64,000 bases of DNA from TMP-7 sp038212445 (GTDB lineage Bacteria > Acidobacteriota > Terriglobia > Bryobacterales > Bryobacteraceae). Shown here piece by piece: positions 9,810-19,186 of this stretch. The notes under the pieces were generated by a model. That model did no database searches. It was given only the letters and a program-made list of their open reading frames with translations, and had not been told where the DNA came from. A program made the translations under genes and the position numbers. How positions within the stretch are numbered: position 1 is the stretch's first letter; every line of letters starts with the position of its first letter. The stretch is from the NCBI GenBank assembly GCA_038212445.1, contig JBBQUM010000012.1:124001-188000 (forward strand). The letters run 5' to 3'.

Positions 9810-9845
9810 GCTGGTTTGAGGGGAGTAATTTCTATCCTAAACGAA

Positions 9846-11027
9846 GTGACCGCGGAAAAGTGGGTTTACGGAGGCGAGGCGCTCTCTCGCGTCGACGGTC
9901 GGGTGGTGCTAACGCCCTATATGCTGCCTGGCGAAACGGCGCGCGTCGAGCCACAGCAGGAACGCCCCGATCTGATTCGAACCCGTCTCGTCGAGATTCT
10001 CACCAAGTCGCCTGATCGTACCGACCCCCAGTGCCAGTACTTCCATAATTGCGGCGGCTGCCAGTATCAGCACGCTACCTATGAATCGCAACTGACACGC
10101 AAGGTCGAAATCTTGCTCGAGCAGTTAAAGAGAATGGGAAAGCTCGAGTATTCAGGCGATGTCCAAACCATCGCTGGAGAACCGTACGGCTATCGCAACC
10201 GCACACAGTTCCATGTGGACGGCAGCCGGATTGGATTCTATCGTGCGGGAACGCGCGAACTGCTGAACATCGAAAGTTGCCCCATCGCGTCGCCCAGGAC
10301 CAACGAGGTTTTGACGGTCCTGCATCAGATGGCTGCGGACAAGCGCTGGCCGCAATTTCTGAAGTCCATCGAAGTGGTCACAAACGAAACCGACGTGCTG
10401 TTGAACGTCGAGGCGGCGCATCCGGTAGCTCGCAAATTCTTCGAATGGTGCGGCGAGCGGATTCCAGGCGCCCAACGCGGCTACCTTGACTACCCTGCTG
10501 GTGGCGACTCTTTCCGCGTCAGCCACAACGCCTTCTTCCAGGTAAACCGGTTTCTCGTCGACAAGCTTGTCGAACTGGCGCTCGAAGGTGCAGCTGGTGA
10601 AACCGCGCTCGATCTATATGCGGGAGTCGGGCTGTTTTCCATCCCTCTCGCGCGCCGGTTTCAGAAAATGATCGCGGTTGAGAGCGGCAAAGCGGCAGCG
10701 CGCGACCTCGAGGAAAATGCCAAGCGGGCTAACGTGGCAATGGACGGCGAAGCTCAGAATGTGGAGACGTTTCTGCCGTCGCTCCACGCGGCGCCAGATT
10801 TTGTACTCGCGGATCCGCCGCGCTCCGGACTGGGCAAAGTGGTGACGCGGGAATTGCTTCGACTAAAACCGCGCCGTATCACCATCGTTTCCTGTGATCC
10901 ATCAACGCTGGCTCGCGATTTGGCGGCGCTGACCGGTGAGGGCGGCTATCGACTCGAGCGCCTTCAACTGGTGGATCTGTTTCCTCAGACTTATCACATC
11001 GAGTCGGTGACTCACCTGGTGCTGTAA
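9846..11027 (+). CDS. 23S rRNA/tRNA (uracil-5-)-methyltransferase, TrmA/RlmD family
   Basis: SAM-dependent m5U methyltransferase of RNA. A [4Fe-4S] cysteine set is visible (QCQYFHNCGGCQ plus CPIA later), the SAM site ALDLYAGVGLFS, the catalytic LADPPRSGLG and the nucleophile Cys in VSCDPSTLARDL near the C terminus. No N-terminal TRAM domain is apparent. The start is uncertain: the only upstream in-frame ATG (9762) lies inside the divergent trpS; the strong GAGGGGAG at 9818-9825 would best serve a non-ATG codon (ATT 9828 or ATC 9834); I give the GTG at 9846, which places the conserved EKWVYGGEAL close to the N terminus. Confidence 0.85.
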   Translation: MTAEKWVYGGEALSRVDGRVVLTPYMLPGETARVEPQQERPDLIRTRLVEILTKSPDRTDPQCQYFHNCGGCQYQHATYESQLTRKVEILLEQLKRMGKLEYSGDVQTIAGEPYGYRNRTQFHVDGSRIGFYRAGTRELLNIESCPIASPRTNEVLTVLHQMAADKRWPQFLKSIEVVTNETDVLLNVEAAHPVARKFFEWCGERIPGAQRGYLDYPAGGDSFRVSHNAFFQVNRFLVDKLVELALEGAAGETALDLYAGVGLFSIPLARRFQKMIAVESGKAAARDLEENAKRANVAMDGEAQNVETFLPSLHAAPDFVLADPPRSGLGKVVTRELLRLKPRRITIVSCDPSTLARDLAALTGEGGYRLERLQLVDLFPQTYHIESVTHLVL

Positions 11028-11036
11028 AGGATACGG

Positions 11037-13331
11037 CTACAGTTGCAGGCTAGCAGTGACCTCGGAGATTTCCTCGGCTTCCTCGCGCACCTTGGCATTT
11101 GCGACATCGGTCCCGGCAACATGGCGGATTAAATCTCGACTCTCGCGCGCCAGTTTGTGCGCCAGGGCACGGGAACCATCCCGGTGCTCCTCCCGCGCCA
11201 GCCAGGATTCGGCTAACGCCATGTAGCGCTCGGTGGTCATGCTGTCAGGATCGAGACGGTGAAGTTCGCGGAAAATCGCGACTGATTCCCGCAATGCTCG
11301 GAGACTCTGCTTGTGATCCAAACGCGCGAGGATTCGCCCGCTCTCCCCCAGATTCCGCGCTAGCATCTGGTTAATGTTCAAATCCTGCGGATGGGATCTT
11401 GCTACCGTTCGCAGTATGCTCTCCGCCTCTCCATAAGACGCAAGCGCGTCCGACGATCGATGCATTTCCCGCTCCACCCAGCCGCGCAGCGCCAGCATTC
11501 CCGCTAGTTCAGACGGAGGACCGTTAGGATCCTTCCGTGCCGCGGCAATCCTCCGCCACACCTCAACGGCCTGATTGCGGTCATCGAGGCACTGTGCCAG
11601 ATTCTTCCGGTGAAGTTGAATGCGCGACAGGTTGGCAAGCGCGTCGGCGTAGGCCGCCTGGCGCAGCCAGTAGTTGGGATCGCCATCGGAAATCTGCTTG
11701 TTCAGTTCGAGCGCACGCAGAAAATGCGTCTCTGCTTCTGAATAACGGTTTTCCTCGATCAGCAGCGAACCCAGCGAGCAATGAGCGCGATAGCCGTTAA
11801 TCCGGCAGTGTATTGAGGACGAATTCCGCCGGCAGATCGACTCGGAAACGTTGACTGCCTGCTGCAACACAGTAATTGCGCCAATCGTATTGCCGGCGCT
11901 CTGACGCCCTGGATGGCCGAGCAGTTCGCCCTCTTCGAGCAGCAGTGAAAGCAAACGGCTCGCCGCTTCTTCGTCTCCCGCCTTCTCTGAAGCCAGTCGC
12001 GTTAGAAACTCAATCGCCTGTGGATAAGAATTCAGCACCCATCTCTGACCACCGGGCGTGGACCCCACGTAGTTACCCACACGCGAGAGTTCTCCGGCTA
12101 TCTCCCTCAGCATCGCCTCGCGGCCAGAGGCGCGCGTGGCGTATTGATAGATCACCGTGCTGGCCGCGATCAGCGTAATAACGAGCGCCACCGCAAGAGA
12201 CGTGGAAACCCGGTTCCGGCGCCAGAGTTTCGAAACACGATACGTCAACGCTCCGTGTCGGGCCCGCACCGGCGACCCGGCAAGATAAAGCTCCAGGTCG
12301 GCCTGAAATTCCGCGACGGAACTGTAGCGGTGGTCGGGTTCATGACGCAGCGCCTTCAATAGGACAGCATCAAGATCGCCCTGTAGCTCGCTACGCAGGG
12401 ACGAAGGACGCGCCGCTTCCTGCTCAGCGACCGCGCGAAAAGCCGCCATGCCCTCGCCTCGTGCATCATGCGGATGACTCCCGGTGAGCAAGTGAAACAG
12501 CACCACACCGAGCGAGTAAACATCGCCTTGGGCCGTCGGAGGCTGTCCGAGAATCTGCTCGGGTGAAGCGTAGTCCGGAGTGAACAGATGATCGCCCGTC
12601 CGCGTCAGCCGTTCTCCGCGGCAGACGATCGACGAGATTCCAAAGTCGATCAGCTTTGGCACACCCTCGCGATCCACGAGAATATTGGACGGCTTAATGT
12701 CCCGGTGAATGATTCCGTGTTGATGAGCTGATGATACAGCGGAGCAAACCTTCACAAAAAGTGCGATGGTTTCGTCGGCCGAGAGCAGGTTCTGCGCGAT
12801 ATATCGATTGATATGAACGCCGTCAACGTACTCCATCACCAAATAGCAGAGGCCGGCGTCGGTCACTCCCGCGTCGAACATCCGGGCAATATTGGGATGA
12901 TTCAACGATGCCGTTATCTGCCATTCGCGCCGAAACCGCGCATCAAATGCCGATTGAGCGTCGACACCGGTCAGAACCTTGATCGCGACGTCGCTGTCAA
13001 ACATGTCGTCGGCGCGCGCACCCAGATAGACCGTGGCGGATCCACCGCGGCCAACCTCGCGAACCACCCGGTAGGCGCCAAACAGCTGCTGCCGGACTAC
13101 CTCAGGGATCGGGGGTGAAGCGGCGGCTTCAGCAGGACGGGAATCCAGAAAACTGCCTGCCCCATCGTGCTTCCGGAGAAGTGCCTGAACCTCGGGACGC
13201 AAGGCAGGGTTCGCGGCCAGCAACTGGTCTAGCAGCAATGCCCGCTGATGGATCGGTAGCCCCTTCGCAGCCGTGAAAATGTCATGGATTAGCGAGAGAC
13301 GTTTTCGGGTTTTCGGCCCCGGATTGGACAT
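11037..13331 (-). CDS. serine/threonine protein kinase with C-terminal TPR region
   Basis: Membrane-anchored Hanks-type kinase, 764 residues. N-terminal linker to about 80, kinase domain about 87-355 with glycine loop VGRGGSATVYLG, VAIKVL lysine, catalytic HRDIKPSNIL and DFGIS (a DFG loop), then one transmembrane helix (LAVALVITLIAASTVIYQ, about residue 385) and a long external alpha-helical region of tetratricopeptide type (YSEAETHFLRALELN and similar). This is the kinase-TM-TPR architecture frequent in Acidobacteria. All catalytic residues look intact. Convergent with the methyltransferase gene 9 bp away; promoter presumably in 13332-13527, where I see no recognisable box. Confidence 0.92.
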   Translation of the reverse strand: MSNPGPKTRKRLSLIHDIFTAAKGLPIHQRALLLDQLLAANPALRPEVQALLRKHDGAGSFLDSRPAEAAASPPIPEVVRQQLFGAYRVVREVGRGGSATVYLGARADDMFDSDVAIKVLTGVDAQSAFDARFRREWQITASLNHPNIARMFDAGVTDAGLCYLVMEYVDGVHINRYIAQNLLSADETIALFVKVCSAVSSAHQHGIIHRDIKPSNILVDREGVPKLIDFGISSIVCRGERLTRTGDHLFTPDYASPEQILGQPPTAQGDVYSLGVVLFHLLTGSHPHDARGEGMAAFRAVAEQEAARPSSLRSELQGDLDAVLLKALRHEPDHRYSSVAEFQADLELYLAGSPVRARHGALTYRVSKLWRRNRVSTSLAVALVITLIAASTVIYQYATRASGREAMLREIAGELSRVGNYVGSTPGGQRWVLNSYPQAIEFLTRLASEKAGDEEAASRLLSLLLEEGELLGHPGRQSAGNTIGAITVLQQAVNVSESICRRNSSSIHCRINGYRAHCSLGSLLIEENRYSEAETHFLRALELNKQISDGDPNYWLRQAAYADALANLSRIQLHRKNLAQCLDDRNQAVEVWRRIAAARKDPNGPPSELAGMLALRGWVEREMHRSSDALASYGEAESILRTVARSHPQDLNINQMLARNLGESGRILARLDHKQSLRALRESVAIFRELHRLDPDSMTTERYMALAESWLAREEHRDGSRALAHKLARESRDLIRHVAGTDVANAKVREEAEEISEVTASLQL

Positions 13332-13527
13332 CTTTGTTGCGCAAACTCAGTTGTTCGAGCTTCAGCGGACGCAATGGATAGCGAGAAATCGAGCGGCGCT
13401 GCTGCTCAGAGTGTTCATTGAGTATAGCGATTTTATCCGGTCGGGAGGGACAGGTCAAGGATACAAAAGACGCAAAGATGTGCAATTTCGCGCAGAATTC
13501 CGGCTCTTCACTCAGGGACTAGCCCGG

Positions 13528-14130
13528 CTAGTAATGTAAAGCGATCCCGAAAGACGGGACGAAGTGATTGCGCCCCGGAACGCCGCTGAGACCGCGCCCG
13601 GTGATGAAATCGCGAACCTCGCCGCGAAAGCTGATCCAACGCGTGACTCGGACGTCGAGTCCAGCGCCTATGTCGAACACCCCATGCGTCGTTGTCTCGA
13701 AACCTAATCACGTATCGAGAAGCGGTGAGTAATTGTACCGGCCAATCCCCGCGCCAGCCATCGCGTACCCCGAAAGCCGCTCGCTGAAAGGGACCATCAG
13801 GCGTAATCCCGGGACGATCGTCACCGAGGTGTTGCTGCTTGCGCTTGGCACGCTGGTGTTGGGTTTTCCGGGAAAGCTGAAGGTCATCGGAATGTCGAGC
13901 CCTAGGCTGCCGGCATTGGTTTGTCAAAACTGGTATCCATAGCCGATGTGCTCGGCGATTCCGGTGGATGAAGCGACACTGATAGTGGTTCCGGCGACAA
14001 CGTAAGCGGGGGTCCTCACCGGTCCGAACATGAAGCTGATATCCGAATTCCGGATCCCTTGAGCGAGAACCGTAACCGGCACAACCAACGTCAGGAGCAG
14101 AATCACCGGGTATCTCATCAACGTCATCAT
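13528..14130 (-). pseudogene. outer-membrane beta-barrel protein interrupted by two in-frame TGA codons
   Basis: One continuous reading frame from an ATG near 14130 to a TAG at 13528-13530, broken by TGA at 13924-13926 and 13708-13710 without any change of frame. The start is a signal peptide (RYPVILLLTLVVPVTVLAQG). The rest reads as an outer-membrane barrel: alternating strands such as VTIVPGLRLMVPF and GVFDIGAGLDVRV, GYAMAGAGIGRYNY, and a C-terminal aromatic residue (SFGIALHY), as expected for OmpW/opacity-type barrels. Both stops could arise from single C-to-T changes of CGA. Most simply a recent pseudogene; the alternative is a sequence error or readthrough. Confidence 0.7.
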
Positions 14131-14301
14131 ATTCGCGCTTACCCGAATCCGACGACCAAATTCCGACGAGCGGCAGGATTGAGTCATGAGTGGCCGCTAC
14201 CGTTCATGACCGCTCTGGACAATGATTCCCGCACTTGGCGCCGCTGGTAAGAAAGACGTAGCCTGGGGCGCGAGTCGAACCTATACTGAACACGTTCCGG
14301 A

Positions 14302-14766
14302 ATGCTCCGACCAATCATATTTGCCTGGATTGCGCTCCTCTCCGTACCTTTGTGGGCCGCGGTCGAACGAAAATCCTGGAACAAGGTTCGTATGATCGGA
14401 GGGACCTTCGAAGGCAAGACCAGCCGTTACGACTGGAACGCCACCATAACCGTCACCGATGACCTGATCACCATCACCATCGATCCGGTATCGGTTTTCG
14501 ATAAACGCCAGATCATTCGAATGAAGCCCTCGGCAATCAGCGGCCTATTCGCCGGATCGACGGCCTGGCGGCGAACCTCCGAAGTCATCGCGCCTGCGAC
14601 GCTCCGCAAACCACCAACGCTGTTCGGCGTGCTGGTAGATGATATCGGCGCGGCAATCCTTTATGATACGGACGGTGGAAAGCGCGGCGCCCTGCTGTTT
14701 GAATCGCCATATCAATATCTGATCCTGCGTGTGCTTTCACAGTTAAGTGGCAAGACCATCGAATGA
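14302..14766 (+). CDS. hypothetical secreted protein upstream of LytS-type kinase
   Basis: 154 residues, not recognised. Signal peptide MLRPIIFAWIALLSVPLWAA; the mature part starts with VERKSWNKVRMIGGTF and looks like a small all-beta domain (TSRYDWNATITVTDDLITITID), with no cysteines. Its stop overlaps the ATG of the histidine kinase by 4 bp (ATGA at 14763), so it belongs to the same translationally coupled operon and could be involved in sensing or output. That role is inference from position only. Confidence 0.75.
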   Translation: MLRPIIFAWIALLSVPLWAAVERKSWNKVRMIGGTFEGKTSRYDWNATITVTDDLITITIDPVSVFDKRQIIRMKPSAISGLFAGSTAWRRTSEVIAPATLRKPPTLFGVLVDDIGAAILYDTDGGKRGALLFESPYQYLILRVLSQLSGKTIE

Positions 14767-16538
14767 ATGGCGACAGTCTCACTTACGGCGCATCTCTGAT
14801 TACCTTCACATTCGGCGCGATCCTGCTGTCCGCTCTCACCTGGACTTACTGGTGGGAGCGCCGCAGGACTCCTAACCGTCCTCGCGGAACCATCCTCCCG
14901 CTCTTCACCTCCATTTGCGCCGTCGCTTTCATCATCAACCTCGCCCTCGCGCGAGTTGTGCCCGACTGGCTCAGCGACTGGCTGCTACTCATCCGCGCCC
15001 TCACAACCGGACTCCTGGCACCGCTCGCGCTCCACCTGGTGATCGGTCGCGCCGGGCGCCGGTTCATGCCTGCGATATACGGCGTGGCGGGAATCCTCGC
15101 AGTGGTGCGCGGCCTGGAACAGTCGGGTTTTGCGCCCACCCGTTTTGCGGCGAGCTTGGCCCTGGCTCCAGCCCTCATGCTGGGCTTATGCAGCACGATT
15201 GGACTGATCTGGATCGCGCTCCAGAAGCAACGGACGACTGAACTCAAGTGGGATTTCACCCTCCTCGCGCTGCTGGCTTCATGTATGGCCGCGGCTCTAT
15301 CGGGTTGGAACGCCATCGTGGCAGTGCCGGATTACTTGTTGCTGGCCCTCCTTGCGGTCACTCTCTACTACCGCGAGCGCCTTATGTTTTTCGACGTCCT
15401 GGTTAAGCGAGGAGCGTTCTTCGCGGCCGGACTGTCTGTGCTCAGCGCCTTCGCTCTGGCCGGATGGACTCCGTGGACCGGCGCGCTCATACTCTCCCCG
15501 CTCTGGCTCGCCGGTCCCTGGCTATACAGCGCTCTCGACCGTTTGATCGACCGCTACTGGCTGCGGCGTCACCTATCCCCCGCCGACGCCGAGCGTCAGT
15601 TCATCCGAACGCTGCAATCCGCCGCCGGTGAGGCCGAATTACAAGCCTTAGCCGCTCACTGCCTGAGCACGATCTTCGAAGCCCCGGCAGCCATCGATCC
15701 CAATCCTCCTGCCTCGGCGCCCAGCGGCGAACTGCACCATGACGGCGGCAGAATCGGAGCCATCATCCTGGGTCCCAGGCGCAACGGGCTTCCCTACATG
15801 AGTGACGACCGGCGATTGCTTGGGTCGCTCGCCAACACCCTCACTGTCCTGACCGAGAATGTTCGGTTTCGCCAGCGCGAGCAAGAGTTGCGAGGGCTGG
15901 CGAGCGGCGCCGAACTGAAGGCCCTACGCGCCCAGATCAACCCCCATTTCCTTTTCAATGCACTCAACGCGATTGCCGGCTTGATTCAGGAGCACCCGCA
16001 ACAGGCTGACGAAACGATAGAACACCTCGCGCATGTATTCCGATATACCCTGCGCAAATCGGCGAACGAGTGGGTCCCGCTGGCCGAGGAAGTGGAGTTC
16101 GTCATGGCATACCTGCGGGTGGAACAAGCAAGATTCGGCGCCCGTCTGCGGGTGGACGTGGATCTCGACCCAAGCGCCGCCGCCGTGCCCATCCCTGCTA
16201 TGAGTGTCCAACCCCTGGTAGAGAACGCGGTGAAGCACGGCGTGTCCGCCATTCAGGGTCAGGGAAGAGTCGGGTTGAGCGCGTGCGTTACCACTGACGG
16301 TTTGAGGATTGAGGTCTCCGACAATGGACCTGGCTTCCACCGGGACTTCACGCTTCGAAACTGCCAGGATGGTCACGGCCTCAAGAACGTAGCGGATCGT
16401 CTCGCCGGCCTATTCGGAGGTTTGGCCGCCCTACACTGGGTCCGGGACGGAAGCGTGACCCGCGTTGGCATGACACTACCGGCCGCAGTCCAGGACCGGC
16501 AGCAGGAGGCTGCGTTTGATTCGCGCGTTAATCGTTGA
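14763..16538 (+). CDS. LytS/YehU-family sensor histidine kinase
   Basis: Membrane histidine kinase of the His_kinase (PF06580) family, 591 residues. About seven to eight hydrophobic helices occupy residues 1-260; the phospho-accepting His is in QINPHFLFNALNAI (about residue 395), the N box is VENAVKHG (about 487) and the G box DNGPGF (about 520), C-terminal HATPase domain. It partners the overlapping LytTR regulator. No extracellular ligand domain is seen beyond the membrane part, so the signal may be sensed in the membrane. Confidence 0.93.
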   Translation: MNGDSLTYGASLITFTFGAILLSALTWTYWWERRRTPNRPRGTILPLFTSICAVAFIINLALARVVPDWLSDWLLLIRALTTGLLAPLALHLVIGRAGRRFMPAIYGVAGILAVVRGLEQSGFAPTRFAASLALAPALMLGLCSTIGLIWIALQKQRTTELKWDFTLLALLASCMAAALSGWNAIVAVPDYLLLALLAVTLYYRERLMFFDVLVKRGAFFAAGLSVLSAFALAGWTPWTGALILSPLWLAGPWLYSALDRLIDRYWLRRHLSPADAERQFIRTLQSAAGEAELQALAAHCLSTIFEAPAAIDPNPPASAPSGELHHDGGRIGAIILGPRRNGLPYMSDDRRLLGSLANTLTVLTENVRFRQREQELRGLASGAELKALRAQINPHFLFNALNAIAGLIQEHPQQADETIEHLAHVFRYTLRKSANEWVPLAEEVEFVMAYLRVEQARFGARLRVDVDLDPSAAAVPIPAMSVQPLVENAVKHGVSAIQGQGRVGLSACVTTDGLRIEVSDNGPGFHRDFTLRNCQDGHGLKNVADRLAGLFGGLAALHWVRDGSVTRVGMTLPAAVQDRQQEAAFDSRVNR

Positions 16539-17247
16539 CGACGAAGCCCCCGCTCGTGCGCGGCTCCGACAGATGCTCAGCGCACAATCTGACGTAGAGG
16601 TGGCGGGCGAAGCCGAGACCGGTGAACAAGCTATGGAGCTGGTCGCCACTCTGAAGCCCGATGTCCTTCTGCTCGACATCGAGTTGCCTGGCTGCAGCGG
16701 CCTCGACGTCGCCGCCTGCCTGCCTGAACCGCGTCCCCGCGTCATCTTCTGCACCGCCTACGACCAGCACGCCGTCGACGCCTTCGAACTTCACGCGGTC
16801 GACTATTTGTTAAAGCCCGTCAACCGTACCCGCTTGGCTCAGGCCTTGGACCGCGTTCGCGAACCCCGCCGTGTTGAGTCTGCAGCAGGCTTGGACGATG
16901 CGGTAAAACGAAAGTCCAGCGGTCCCGTGCGCTTCCTCGCACGCAACGGCTTTAGCTACGTAGTCGTTAGTGAGGCGCGCGTGTTTTGCTTCGTCTCAGA
17001 AGGCGGCTTGACGCGATTGGTCGTCGACGGCAGTCAGTATTGGATGGACCCCACGCTGAATGAGTTGGAAGCCAGGCTCGACAGCGGACGGTTCTTCCGG
17101 GTGTCGCGCGCGGCGCTGATCGCGCTGAACGCCGTGACTGAGGTCATCCCGATCACCGGCGGCTCCGGCGAAGTGCTTCTGAAGAATGGACTTCGCCTTG
17201 AAGTTAGCCGTCGCCGTTTCCGCGACCTGCTCGACGCCCTAGGCTAA
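16516..17247 (+). CDS. LytTR-family response regulator
   Basis: Transcription factor partner of the LytS-like kinase. Receiver domain residues 1-120 with the acidic pair DDE at 8-10, phospho-acceptor Asp54 (LLLDIELPG) and Lys100 (LLKPVN); LytTR DNA-binding domain about 140-240 (FLARNGFSYVVV, FFRVSRAALIALNAV). The start codon is TTG at 16516, chosen because a perfect AGGAGG stands at 16503-16508, 7 nt upstream, and the protein then begins with the canonical IRALIVDDE. Overlaps the kinase by 23 bp. Confidence 0.93.
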   Translation: MIRALIVDDEAPARARLRQMLSAQSDVEVAGEAETGEQAMELVATLKPDVLLLDIELPGCSGLDVAACLPEPRPRVIFCTAYDQHAVDAFELHAVDYLLKPVNRTRLAQALDRVREPRRVESAAGLDDAVKRKSSGPVRFLARNGFSYVVVSEARVFCFVSEGGLTRLVVDGSQYWMDPTLNELEARLDSGRFFRVSRAALIALNAVTEVIPITGGSGEVLLKNGLRLEVSRRRFRDLLDALG

Positions 17248-17276
17248 AATCTCGCCGCAGCCGATCTTAATCAAGA

Positions 17277-18140
17277 ATGGGCAACGGAACCAAGACCGCA
17301 GTCTTATTAGTGGACTGCCCCGATCGCAAGGGCCTCGTTGCCGCATTGTCCACATTCCTCTACTCCCACGGCGCCGACATCATGCACGCCGACGAACACC
17401 GCGATGCGACGCTCGGCTGGTTCTTTATGCGGATCGAGTGGGGTGCGGCCGACTTCGATCTGTCCGAGGATGATCTCCGCCGCGATTTCTCGAACTTCGC
17501 AGAGCCCTTCGAAATGCGCTGGCGACTCAAGTATCCCGGAACCCGCCCACGGGTTGCGATTCTGGTGTCGCACTACCTCCATTGCCTCAACGACCTTCTG
17601 CACCGGCACGAGTCCGGCGAATTGAACTGCGAGATCCCACTCATTGTCAGCAATCATCAGGCGGCCGCCCCGCTAGCGGCTTTCTACCGCCTGCCGTTTC
17701 ACTATCTGCCGGTGAACCAGGAGAACAAAAAGACCGCCGAGGAAACGCAATTGAAGCTGATGGCCGACCACCACGTCGACCTCATCGTCCTCGCGCGATA
17801 CATGCAAATCTTATCCTCGGATTTCGTGTCGCAGTATCCGGGCGGCATCATCAACGTGCATCATTCCTTCCTGCCGGCCATCAGCGGCGCAAAGCCGTAC
17901 CATGCGGCGCTCGAACGCGGCGTAAAGATCATCGGCGCCACCAGTCATTATGTGACCGCGGTGCTGGACGCAGGCCCAATCATCGAGCAGGACATCGTGC
18001 GCGTCACCCACCGCGACGAGTTGGAGGACGTGGTGCGCAAGGGGCGCGACCTCGAGCGCGTCGTGCTCTCGCGCGCCGTCCGCTGGCACCTCGAGCACCG
18101 CATCCTGCAGTACGCCAACAAGACCGTCGTATTCGACTAG
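17277..18140 (+). CDS. purU: formyltetrahydrofolate deformylase
   Basis: Hydrolyses 10-formyl-THF to formate and THF, balancing one-carbon pools and supplying formate to PurT. N-terminal ACT domain (VLLVDCPDRKGLVAALSTF), then the formyltransferase fold with catalytic Asn/His/Asp set: SNHQA, NVHHSFLPA and VLDAGPIIEQD. Length 287 is typical. ATG at 17277, 29 bp after the response regulator stop; the two may share a transcript. The gene marks the left border of the decayed accessory stretch that begins at 18147. Confidence 0.96.
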   Translation: MGNGTKTAVLLVDCPDRKGLVAALSTFLYSHGADIMHADEHRDATLGWFFMRIEWGAADFDLSEDDLRRDFSNFAEPFEMRWRLKYPGTRPRVAILVSHYLHCLNDLLHRHESGELNCEIPLIVSNHQAAAPLAAFYRLPFHYLPVNQENKKTAEETQLKLMADHHVDLIVLARYMQILSSDFVSQYPGGIINVHHSFLPAISGAKPYHAALERGVKIIGATSHYVTAVLDAGPIIEQDIVRVTHRDELEDVVRKGRDLERVVLSRAVRWHLEHRILQYANKTVVFD

Positions 18141-18146
18141 CGCTAC

Positions 18147-18225
18147 CCAAAATAAGCATATGTAGGCTGTCACCAGCTTTCCCTGGCACACCACCGGACC
18201 TGCGGGTCCGCATCCGGCGGTTAGG
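18147..18225 (-). ncRNA. group II intron 3' end remnant (domain V, probable domain VI)
   Basis: Read on the minus strand, 18222 to 18189 is AACCGCCGGATGCGGACC followed by CGCAGGTCCGGTGGTGTG: a hairpin of about 34 nt with tip TGCG-GACC-CGCA, a two-base bulge and lower stem pairing CCGGA with TCCGG. This is the sequence pattern of domain V in bacterial group II introns that follow a maturase gene. The purine-rich stretch after it (18147-18188) could be domain VI and the intron end. No reverse transcriptase/maturase coding sequence is found upstream on that strand, so this is an orphan remnant. Confidence 0.6.
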
Positions 18226-18296
18226 CGAGTTGAGCGATCAACCAACGGTCAAGCTCGGAATCCCGAGCGAGTCGAAGTAAACATTGGGCAGCGCAA

Positions 18297-18882
18297 TTGC
18301 GAGTGCGGGGCTGTTTGCAAGCCGCCACGGACCATGCGCGGCGCAAGTTCGTCGACGCTGTGAAAGTGAATCCGCAAGATGCCGCGGCAGTGGCGATGGT
18401 CACGCGCATGGACGCATTGTTTCTGATCGACCGCGATGCGCGGCGCCGCGCGTTGAGTGCGGACGAGCGTCAACGCAACGGCGGGAATATGCCGAGGAAT
18501 GGTTGCAAGAGATCCGCAGCGCCTGCCTCGGGCTGTCGCGCGAGGTATTACCGAAGAGCACGCTGGGGCAAGCGGTGGCGTACACATAAATATATGGGCC
18601 AAGCTGCGGCGGTGTTTCGATTACGCCGAAGTGGAGCTATCGAACAACCTGGCAGAGAACTCCATGCGACCCATTGCAATCGGACGCAAGAACTGGCTGC
18701 ACGTAGGCAGCGCGCAGGCAGGTCCCAAAGTGGCCGCAATTCTTTCCGTCGTGGAATCCTGCCGAAGGTTGGGAGCGCCGGTGAAGGAATATCTAGCGGC
18801 GGTGCTGCCGGGACTGAATCAGCGGACACTCTCCGAAGTTGCCAATCTCACCCCCGCCCGCTGGTCCGCTAGTCGCGCCTGA
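18297..18882 (+). pseudogene. IS66-family transposase remnant, two frameshifts
   Basis: C-terminal third of an IS66 transposase spread over three frames. Frame one (18297-18470) reads HARRKFVDAVKVNPQDAA and RMDALFLIDRDARRR; frame two (about 18470-18588) reads REYAEEWLQEIRSACLGLS; frame three (about 18590-18882) reads LRRCFDYAEVELSNNLAENS, with the third catalytic acid in NLAENSMRP, and the IS66 C-terminal domain (GRKNWLHVGSAQAGPKVAA). The N-terminal zinc finger and most of the DDE domain are missing. No terminal inverted repeats were found. Dead element. Confidence 0.8.
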
Positions 18883-18918
18883 TTACGTCTGGTGAGACGG
18901 TTACTTCTGGAGTTAGGG

Positions 18919-19121
18919 TTAGCGGACAGCCTGATGGTCAGCGCATCCGCGAAGCAACGCAAAAGGGGTGGCCGCTGGGCGACGATGCGTTCCTGGACGG
19001 GCTGGAGGAGAAGTTCGGAGTCCGAGTCCGTCCGCGACAGCCGGGGCGCAAGCGGGTCGAGCGAAAGGCTGCAGGATCAGCAGGTTGCGGGTCCGTGGGC
19101 GGCGAGGAACAAATCAGCTAA
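18919..19121 (+). pseudogene. C-terminal fragment of a REP-associated (IS200-like) transposase
   Basis: The frame reads GQRIREATQKGWPLGDDAFL then GLEEKFGVRVRPRQPGRKRV, ending at a TAA at 19119-19121. This is the characteristic tail of Y1/RAYT-type transposases (R-x-A-T-x-x-G-x-P-L-G ... L-E-x-x-x-G-x-x-L-R-P-x-x-x-G-R). The catalytic HUH/Tyr part is absent; the fragment is joined directly to the IS66 remnant. Confidence 0.65.
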
Positions 19122-19186
19122 TTGGGAATTGAGGTCATTGTCCCTCATTGTCCCCTCCAGGCTCCAACCTTGGCACAGTTCTGCCT

